DNA from: Archangium violaceum | Lineage (GTDB): Bacteria; Myxococcota; Myxococcia; Myxococcales; Myxococcaceae | DNA: 64,000 nt | Assembly: GCF_016859125.1 (NCBI RefSeq) | Contig: NZ_CP069338.1 | Coordinates: 1,302,001-1,366,000 of the forward strand | Direction of reading: 5' to 3' | In this document: piece after piece, positions 52,070 to 59,400 of the stretch | How the letters are laid out: each line of letters opens with the position of its first letter | How positions within the stretch are numbered: position 1 is the first letter of the stretch | Position numbers and translations under genes: made by a program | Notes under the pieces: model-generated | What the model saw: the letters and a program-made list of their open reading frames with translations, nothing else | Database searches by the model: none | Told to the model about the DNA's origin: nothing

Positions 52070-53509
52070 GTGAGAAGGCTTTGGATGGCATTGCTCTCGG
52101 TCGCGCTGATGACCGGTTGCGATGACGGGCGGGGAACGCCGCCCCAGGGCCATGTATCACCTGAGCCTTCGAGCACGGCCACGAGGCGGCAGGGCATGGC
52201 GAAGGGCCGGGCCCTGCTGGACAGTGAATCCGATTCTCATGGAAAGCCTGGAGTGGATACCTCGGAGCGCACGGCTCTCGAGCGACGAGCGAGGGGCGCG
52301 TCCCGCCGGAACCGGCTCGCGGCCGGGCGTGGACATTCCCTGTCGCTGGGTGCGGATGGCACGGTCTGGGCCTGGGGGGGAAATTGGAGCGCTCAACTGG
52401 GGGACGGGACCTGGGGAAGACCCCTCCAGCCGGTGAAGGTACAGGGCCTCGATGGGGTGAAATCCCTCGCGGCCGGCGACGATTTTTCCTTGGCGTTACG
52501 AGAGGACGGAACCGTCTGGGCCTGGGGTTCCAACTCCCGCGGTCAGCTTGGCCCGTCCGCGCCCCCGGGCGCCTCCTCCACTCCGTCGCAGGTTCCTGGT
52601 CTGACGGACATCGTGGCCATCGCGACCGGCCACAGCCACGCCCTGGCCGTACGCGGGGATGGCACCGTCTGGGCTTGGGGTAGCAACTTCATTGGCGAGC
52701 TCGGGAGGCCCGCGAACTACTCCGCCAATCCCACGCCGACGCAGGTTTCGGGCCTCTCGGGCATCATCACTGTCGCGGCCGACTTCACCTTCTCCATGGC
52801 GTTGCGAGAGGATGGCACCGTCTGGGCCTGGGGTGGCAACGGAGACGGTCAGCTCGGGGATGGCTCGGGGAGTCGGCCGCGGCAGATAGGAGGGTTGACG
52901 GACGTCATCTCCCTGAATGCAGCTGAGACGCATGCCCTGGTGATGCGCAAGGATGGCTCTGTTTGGGGCTGGGGTGACAATCAAAATGGACAACTCGCTA
53001 CCGGCTCGGAGATTCGATTCTCGCCGGTGCAGGTGCTGGGCCTGGCGAATGCGGTGGCGGTTTCGGCCAACAACATGCGCTCCTTGGCCCTGCGAGAGGA
53101 TGGCACCGTCTGGTCCTGGGGTTACAACTCGTACGGGCAACTCGGGGATGGCACGAGGATGACCCGGCACAAGCCAGCCCCCGTGCAGGGCCTCTCCCAC
53201 GTGACGGAGATCTCGGCGGGTGGAGCCCTCTCCCTGGCACTGCTCCAAAATGGCACGGTGTGGGGTTTTGGCGACAACAGCTCGAGTCAAATCGACGATT
53301 CAAAGCAGCTCACCTATCCTACCCCCGTCCAGCGTCCGGGGCTCGCGGGAGTCGTGACTATCTCCGCGGGCCCTGCTCACGTCCTGGCCGTGCTCTCCGA
53401 CGGTACGGCTCGCGCCTGGGGCAGTAATGTGTATGACCAGATTGGAGACGGAGTGTCGAGCATCCATTCCACTCCAGTCCTCGTGCCACTGCCGACTTCC
53501 GAGCCCTGA
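52070..53509 (+). CDS. RCC1-repeat propeller lipoprotein
   Basis: A 479-residue exported protein. RRLWMALLSVALMTGCDDGR gives a lipobox (LMTGC). A disordered Ser/Arg/Thr-rich segment to about residue 85 is followed by seven or eight RCC1 repeats of about 50 residues, each with LALREDGTVWAWG or a variant: LSLGADGTVWAWGGNWSAQL, LAVRGDGTVWAWGSNFIGEL, LVMRKDGSVWGWGDNQNGQL, LALLQNGTVWGFGDNS. They should close a beta-propeller displayed at the cell surface. The GTG start at 52070 is set by the signal peptide. A terminator hairpin follows. Two deleted copies occur in the window (32663 and 45507), plus a separate truncated relative at 20039. Confidence 0.92.
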   Translation: MRRLWMALLSVALMTGCDDGRGTPPQGHVSPEPSSTATRRQGMAKGRALLDSESDSHGKPGVDTSERTALERRARGASRRNRLAAGRGHSLSLGADGTVWAWGGNWSAQLGDGTWGRPLQPVKVQGLDGVKSLAAGDDFSLALREDGTVWAWGSNSRGQLGPSAPPGASSTPSQVPGLTDIVAIATGHSHALAVRGDGTVWAWGSNFIGELGRPANYSANPTPTQVSGLSGIITVAADFTFSMALREDGTVWAWGGNGDGQLGDGSGSRPRQIGGLTDVISLNAAETHALVMRKDGSVWGWGDNQNGQLATGSEIRFSPVQVLGLANAVAVSANNMRSLALREDGTVWSWGYNSYGQLGDGTRMTRHKPAPVQGLSHVTEISAGGALSLALLQNGTVWGFGDNSSSQIDDSKQLTYPTPVQRPGLAGVVTISAGPAHVLAVLSDGTARAWGSNVYDQIGDGVSSIHSTPVLVPLPTSEP

Positions 53510-53543
53510 GCCGTCCATGAGCGTTTGAATGCTCCACGGAGGT

Positions 53544-53573
53544 CCAGGCACACTGTTGAATCCGTGTGCCTGG
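53544..53573 (+). terminator. hairpin after the RCC1 lipoprotein gene
   Basis: A perfect 10-bp stem CCAGGCACAC with GTGTGCCTGG, 10-base loop, 34 bp after the stop. It is retained unchanged in copy A and absent from copy B because of a deletion. Confidence 0.7.
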
Positions 53574-53697
53574 GCTTCCCGGGTTCGCATGCGCTCCGCA
53601 TGGCCGGATGCACCGCGCGCCAACAGGTGGCATACATGGGAACGTGCGCGCTCGGCCCGCCTCACGCGCACATGCGCCCGCTCCTGTTGAACGGCGC

Positions 53698-53820
53698 CGG
53701 AACATCATGGTGTTCGACAATGGCGGCAGGGCCGGCTTCGGTGCCGGCGCGAACGGGGAGCCCACCTACCCGAACCAGTTTCGGCCCTATTCGCGGGTGA
53801 TCGAGTTCGACGGCCGATGG
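53698..53820 (+). pseudogene. arylsulfotransferase-like fragment
   Basis: About 40 codons: NIMVFDNGGRAGFGAGANGE and FRPYSRVIEFD, which resemble the propeller motif of ASST-type arylsulfotransferases (N-x-x-x-F-D-N-G, then YSRV-x-EFD). Sequence on either side is unrelated. This is a stump just past the right end of segment copy C. Confidence 0.5.
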
Positions 53821-53837
53821 GGCGAGTCGATGCCTGG

Positions 53838-54521
53838 TCATGGGGGTTTGATGGGGGGTGGTGAGGGTCGGGCTTGGTGCAGGGTGCTCCGGTACACGGC
53901 CAGGTCCACGGATGTGGACGGGACCGGAGCGAGCCAAGGGCGGTCCAGGGGCGGGAGGCCGACGCAACAGACCCGGATCGGCCGAGTACGCGCGGTGTGT
54001 TCCAGGTCGTCGAGGACGCGATGGAGCCGGTCTTGGCCGAAAGGACAGTACAGGAAGAAAACAGTGCCGATGGTGATGAAGCGGATCAGGTCCACGGCGT
54101 CGCCCTCGACAAAGCGCACGCGACTCAGGTTCAGCCACGCCGCGCGTCCGCGTGCGGCCTGCACCAGTCCAGGCTGGAGCTCGAGGCCGATGCACCCGGC
54201 TCCCGTGAGCAGGTGCGTCAGCACGACGGCCCTTCCCAGTCCAGCTCCGACGTCCACGAAAACGTCGTCGCTCGTCACCGCGGCTTGCTGCACGGCTTCG
54301 AGCACCGTTGCCACGGGACAAGGCAAGTACGGCACGCACCCGCGCGGGAGGAGGGGATCGTCCTCGGGCAGCTCGTCGATGTCCCACAGGAGGTCCAGCC
54401 AGGCATCGCGGTCCTCCGCGCAAACCCCGGTCAGCGCCGCCCTGAAGGTCGCAGGCGCGAGCCCGTTGCGCATGAGTGAGCTGCGCAGCACCTTCGCAGC
54501 ATCCTGGGAGGTCTGTCGCAT
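53838..54521 (-). CDS. class I SAM-dependent methyltransferase
   Basis: A 227-residue methyltransferase. Motif I is VFVDVGAGLGRAVVLTHLL, followed by GCIGLELQPGLVQAARGRAA (acidic residue binding the ribose) and VRFVEGDAVDLIRF; a later strand is IGTVFFLYCPFGQD. The arrangement recalls the DOT1-like or small-molecule methyltransferase group; the N-terminal 75 residues are helical and family-specific (WLDLLWDIDELPEDDPLLPR). No partner gene is close. The C-terminus ends PSPPPIKPP and may be slightly altered, because the downstream sequence is rearranged debris. Substrate unknown. Confidence 0.85.
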   Translation of the reverse strand: MRQTSQDAAKVLRSSLMRNGLAPATFRAALTGVCAEDRDAWLDLLWDIDELPEDDPLLPRGCVPYLPCPVATVLEAVQQAAVTSDDVFVDVGAGLGRAVVLTHLLTGAGCIGLELQPGLVQAARGRAAWLNLSRVRFVEGDAVDLIRFITIGTVFFLYCPFGQDRLHRVLDDLEHTARTRPIRVCCVGLPPLDRPWLAPVPSTSVDLAVYRSTLHQARPSPPPIKPP

Positions 54522-54997
54522 CGAGCGGACCCTAGCAAACGTATAGGAAGCATGGGAGCCCAGTCGACGGTGGGGTGCCCTCCGAGTGTGAGTCCGACGG
54601 GTGTCCTAAACTTCGTAGGTGACGACTCCCACGAGTCCCCGTCATCTCTCCCTCGCACCATGCGCTCCCGACGCGCATGCAGTGGACTTCCAGAACGCCC
54701 GGCTCCTGCTCGAGCAATTCTCGACGCCGGAGGGCCTCGTGGCCTGGTGACAAGGTTGGCGCCTGGGTCCGGGGTTTGTGTTCGACTTCCAAGAAGATGA
54801 AAACTTTATGTTTCATCTATTGGTAATCAGCCGCCTCCATGCGCCAGTGAGCCTTCAGCGGAATACACGCCTCACCCATTTTCACTTATCCGCCAATTCT
54901 ACATGTATACTGCGCGCCATCTGGCTCGAACGCGGTGGCCGCGCCAGTCACCGTCGGGCTGGATTTCTCCGCAGTGATTCCATCCGAGGAGATGTTC
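54522..54997. other. gene-free stretch with probable promoter of the epoxide hydrolase gene
   Basis: About 475 bp. A short plus-strand stretch AVDFQNARLLLEQFSTPEGL followed by a stop looks like coding debris. From 54800 to 54912 the DNA is AT-richer; TATACT at 54906-54911 is a possible -10 element for the downstream gene, but no well-spaced -35 is clear. Confidence 0.35.
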
Positions 54998-56008
54998 ATG
55001 GGTTTGAGATGGTTTGCTCTGGTTGCCGTATGGCTCGTATGTGCCACGCCCGCGTTCGCGGAGGCGCCGCGGGAGAAGAAGGTGAGGAGCACCCTCAGCA
55101 CGGACGCTGGGACCGGTGTGCAACACCAGTATGCGGACATCAACGGCATCCGCATGCATTACGTGACGCGCGGTGCCGGTGAACCCATCATCTTCCTCCA
55201 TGGCTTCCCCGAGTACTGGGGCATCTGGAAGAAGCAGCTCGAGGAGCTGGGCAAGGACCATTGGGTCATCGCCCCGGACATGCGTGGCTACAACCTGAGC
55301 TCGAAGCCGGCCGGCGTCGAGCCGTACCATATCGAGCACCTGGTGGCTGACATCCGCGCACTGGCGGACCACCTGAAGATCAAGAAGTTCACCCTGGTCT
55401 CACAGGACTGGGGCGCGCTGGTGGGCTGGAGCTTCGTGCTGCGCCACCCCGAGTACGTGCGCCGGTTCGTCACCATCAACATCACGCACCCTGCCCTCTT
55501 CAACCGGGACCTGCGCGAGAACGCAGCTCAGCAGCAGGCCAGCCAATACATGCTGCTCTTCCGCTCGCCCGAGGCCGAGGCATTCATCATGGCCGATGAC
55601 TACGCCTTCGGGCGGCAGGGGATGATCGAGGCCGCCCGAGAGCTGGGCGCCCAGATCTCCGCCGAGGACGAGGCCGATCTGATCGCCGCCTGGAAGCAGC
55701 CGGGCGCCATCACCGGTGGGCTCAACTACTACCGGGCGGCGGAGATCGGTCCTCCCGATGGCCTGGGCAGCCAGGGTGGCAGCAACCTCTTGGACGGGCT
55801 GCAGCCGCAACAGCTCAAGGTGTACCTGCCCGTGCTCTTCATCCACGGTGAGATGGACCCCTATCTCTTGCCGTCTGGCCAGGTGGGGTTGGAGGAGTAC
55901 GTGCAGGACCTCTCCTTCCGGCGCATCCCCGATGCGGACCACTCGGTCACCTTGGAGAAGCCGGCGCTCGTCACGCAGTACATTCGCGAGTTCATGCTGG
56001 AGAATTAG
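54998..56008 (+). CDS. exported epoxide hydrolase (alpha/beta hydrolase fold)
   Basis: A 336-residue epoxide hydrolase with a Sec signal (RWFALVAVWLVCATPAFA, cleaved before EAP). The HGFPEYWGIW motif forms the oxyanion hole, Asp137 in VSQDWGALVGW is the nucleophile typical of epoxide hydrolases and haloalkane dehalogenases, HGEMDPYL carries the acid and His315 in DADHSVTLEKP is the base. The HGFPE and QDWG motifs favour epoxide hydrolase. ATG 54998 is preferred over ATG 54992 because GAGGAG then sits 6 bases upstream. Periplasmic location is unusual for the family. It appears monocistronic. Confidence 0.9.
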   Translation: MGLRWFALVAVWLVCATPAFAEAPREKKVRSTLSTDAGTGVQHQYADINGIRMHYVTRGAGEPIIFLHGFPEYWGIWKKQLEELGKDHWVIAPDMRGYNLSSKPAGVEPYHIEHLVADIRALADHLKIKKFTLVSQDWGALVGWSFVLRHPEYVRRFVTINITHPALFNRDLRENAAQQQASQYMLLFRSPEAEAFIMADDYAFGRQGMIEAARELGAQISAEDEADLIAAWKQPGAITGGLNYYRAAEIGPPDGLGSQGGSNLLDGLQPQQLKVYLPVLFIHGEMDPYLLPSGQVGLEEYVQDLSFRRIPDADHSVTLEKPALVTQYIREFMLEN

Positions 56009-56200
56009 CTCCCGTGACAGGCTGCCGGCCGGCACCTTCATCACCAACATGTACCACCCGGAACCCCTTCACCTACTCCATCGCGGTGGCCGGCAGCTCG
56101 AAGTTCTGCGTCCGCAACAACAACACCCTATCTGGCCAGCCTTGCTCGAGGTGAGCGGGAGGGAGTTGTGGGTGGTGGGTGCGCCAGGCGCAGCACCGTA

Positions 56201-56229
56201 CTCCTGAGCAACTCGGCCCACCGCACTCG
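56201..56229 (-). pseudogene. short IS91-type transposase C-terminal fragment
   Basis: A minus-strand stretch encoding RVRWAELLR, nearly identical in DNA to the same motif in the IS91 remnant near 42391-42420. Both share CTCCTGAGCAACTCGGCCCA. The rest of 56009-56401 contains no gene; 56020-56150 holds coding-like debris of unknown origin. Confidence 0.45.
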
Positions 56230-56297
56230 CGACGTCTTCTCCTTCAGCGGCTCCTTGCGGTTTGGGAACCCGCGTCCTCTCCATACCCTCACCCCGT

Positions 56298-56318
56298 CCC
56301 TCTCCCAGAGGGAGAGGG
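56298..56318. repeat. CCCTCTCCC/GGGAGAGGG hairpin
   Basis: A perfect 9-bp inverted repeat with loop AGA, 83 bp beyond the stop of the giant kinase gene and 289 bp beyond the stop of the epoxide hydrolase gene. It is the kind of short hairpin often dispersed in myxobacterial intergenic DNA and may act as a bidirectional terminator. Confidence 0.5.
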
Positions 56319-56401
56319 GTGGGTCTTCAATTGCCCATCCTGCGGTTCGGTGAGCCCAGTGGCACCGTGCGTGTCGAAGCCGGTCTCTTCGCCCCGGGGG
56401 C

Positions 56402-59400
56402 TCAGGCGAGCGGGAGCTCCAGCGTGGCCGTGGCGCCCTGGCCCGGCCCGTCACTCTCCAGGAGGAGCCGGCCTCCCAGCATCTTCGCCGCCAGGGCACT
56501 GGAGTGCAGGCCCAGTCCGTGCCCCCCCTCCCGCGTGGTGAAGCCCTGGGAGAAGAGCCGAGCCCGATTCTCCCGCGCGATGCCCACCCCGTTGTCCTTC
56601 ACCTGGATGCGCGCCGTGTTGCCCACCGCGTCGAGCCGCACGTGCATGTGACGTTGTCCCTCGGGCAGGGCCTGGGTGGCGTTCTTGGCGTTGCTGATCA
56701 GATTGATGAGGATCTGCAGCACCTTGTGTTTGTCCAGGCGGACCCTGGGCAGGGTGGTGAGTTCCCGGGAGACGGTGAGACCGTGGCGCTGGAGCGCGGG
56801 CCGCTGAATGCTCAGCGCATCCTCGACGAGGAGGGAGAGGTCACACTCCTCGGTGACGAGCGTACTGCGGGCATACGTCTGCTGGACCTGGACGATGGCG
56901 CGGATGTGCTCGATGTGCAGGCCCATCGCGCTCATGCCCTCCTTGAGCATCGTCTGCTCGGTGAGCAGCGCGTCGGCGAGGGCGGAGACATAGTCCGTCA
57001 GCCGCGAGCCCAGGGGATTCTGGGTGAGGAAGTCCTCCAGGTCGTTCTGGTGCTCCTCGAGCAGGGTGGAGACCTGCTTCAGCCTTCCCATGCGGGAGGC
57101 GTTCACCATCTCGCGCATCATCTGGAGGTTGATGACGGCGCTGGTGAGGACGTTGCCGACGTTGTGGAGCACGTTGGCGGCGATCTCCGCCATGCCGGCC
57201 GAGCGCGCCGTGTCCACCAACCGGGATTGGGCCTGCTTCAGCTCGCGGGTGCGCTCCTCCACCCGCTTCTCCAGCTCGTCATTGACCTGGCGCAGGGCCG
57301 TCTCGGCGCGTTGGACCTCGGCGTACAGCCGGGCGTTCTCGATGGAGATGGCCGCCTGGGAGGCCAGGTGTCCGAGCAGCGCGAGGCGCGACGGGGTGAA
57401 GGCGTTGGTGGCGAGGCTGTTCTCCAGGTACAGCACGCCGCGGAACTCCTCCTGGCGCAGCAACGGCAGGCAGAGCACGGAGCGGGCACGACTGCGCTCG
57501 AGCCATGCATCGGCGGAGAACGGGTGCGGCAGGGACGCGTCGCCGATCAGCACGTGCTCCCGCGTGCGCTTCACGTAGGAGATGAGGGACCACGGGAGCA
57601 GGGATGACGCGTCCGCGCCGGCATCGGAGCCCTCGGGCAGGGAGCCCGAGACGGCGACGACCGAGAGCTTGTCCTCGCGAGGCAGCAACAGGGCGCCGCG
57701 CTGGGCCCCGGCGTTCTCGATGGCGACGCGCAGCAGCGTGTCCGACAGCCGCTCGAGGACGATCTCCCCGGAGATGGCCTGCTGGGCCTTCACCACGGTG
57801 AGCGCGTCGATCTGCGTGGAGTCCGTGTTCGTGGCGTTCGCATCGGGAGCGCCACCGGCGGTCAGCTGCGGCCACGAGGCTTCCAGGTGCGCGGCCTTGC
57901 CCTTCGCGCCCCAACGCAGCCAGTCCTCCCGGGAGCCGCGCGCGTAGTTCTCCGCGATGGAGGGCATCCACTGCTCGCGCCAGAAGCGGGCCGCCAGCTC
58001 ACCCGCGAGGGCGGCGTACTGGATGAAGCCGTGCGCTCGAGCGACCTGGAGTGCCTCCTCATAGGCGCGGAAGGCTTCCTTCTCGTGGCCCTGGACACGT
58101 GCCAGCTCTCCGGAGACGAGCCGCTCGGCCATGCGGAAGGTATTGGGAGACACGCTGGCCCACTCATCCAGTTGTTGATGGTCCTTGCGCAGCAGCGCGA
58201 GGGAGCGGAGGCGCTCCTCGAGCGACATCTCCTCCAGGCCCGCGGCCAGGGACAGGGCACGGAACAGGTGGAAGTCCCGGAGCTGGATGTGGCCGAGCGA
58301 GGACCAGATCAGCTCGGCCGCCCTGGCCGCCGCCGCGAGCGCCTCCCGGTAGTCGCCGCACAGGTAGCGCGACTTCATCTTGATGATCCAATACCAGCAC
58401 CGCGCGGTGCTCATGCGCTCCGGCGTCAGGGTCGCCTCGAAGGCCTCCTCGTCGAAGTCATCCCCGCTCATGGAGTTGAACGCGGGCGTGAGGCCGCGCA
58501 GCTGCTGCACGTAGCGCTGGGTGAAGTGGATGATGTCGCGCGAGTCCAGGAAGCCCGCCTTGCGGGCGAAGTCCAGGCGCGCGACGGACTCCTGGTAGAC
58601 CTCCTCCAGGTCGTGCCCCAGGGCGAAGCGGTCCGTGACGATGTGGTTGCAGCAGTAGCCGGCGACCTGGATGTCACTGGACTGGAGCGCGGACTGGAAG
58701 GCCCTGCGGACGAGCTCCAGGGAGTCGGAGAGGGGCCGGGTCCAGTAGCTGATGATCTCCATGCCGTAGAGCGCCTTCGCCCGAAGGGCCGTCAGGCCAT
58801 GGCGCTCGACGAGCTCACACGCGAGCTGACCGAAGGCATCGCCCTCCCGGTACCGTTTGAAGGCGGACCCCAGCACGATGCCGTACCAGGAGTACCCGTG
58901 CACGGAGGCGCTCGTGTTGCCGTGGCGGAGGCTGAGGGAGACCATCCGGCACAGGTGGAGGATGAGCAGGTTGGAGTCCGTGACGTACGCCGGTGCGAAC
59001 AAGGCGCCGAGCACGCTCATCACCGCTTCCAGGTCCGGATCGGTCGAGAGGGGCAACTCGAGGAGACTCTCGATGGAGCGGTTGCCCAGCAGGGACCACA
59101 CCTCCTGGTTGGCCGCCACCACCTCCTCCCAGGAGGGGTGGGGAGACATCGGCATGCCCATCAGGGTCAGACACTCCAGCAGGCAGGTGACGGCGGTCTG
59201 GATGTCCCCCATTCCGATGAGGACGTCGGTCTTCAGGCAGTAGGCGGCCGCCGTCTCCTTGCGGGTGCGGGTCCGGGCCAGGAGCTCCTCCACCAGGCGC
59301 AACGCCTCGGTCGCGCTGCCACTCATGAACTCGCAGCTCGCGTGCTCCAATCGCAGCTTGAAGGCCAGGTCCGGCGCCGTCTCCCAGGGGTCGCCGGGGA

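Noticed and set aside
54906-54911. Sigma-70 promoter for the epoxide hydrolase gene
   Set aside because: TATACT is present, but no -35 at a normal spacing is convincing, so I did not list it as a regulatory feature.
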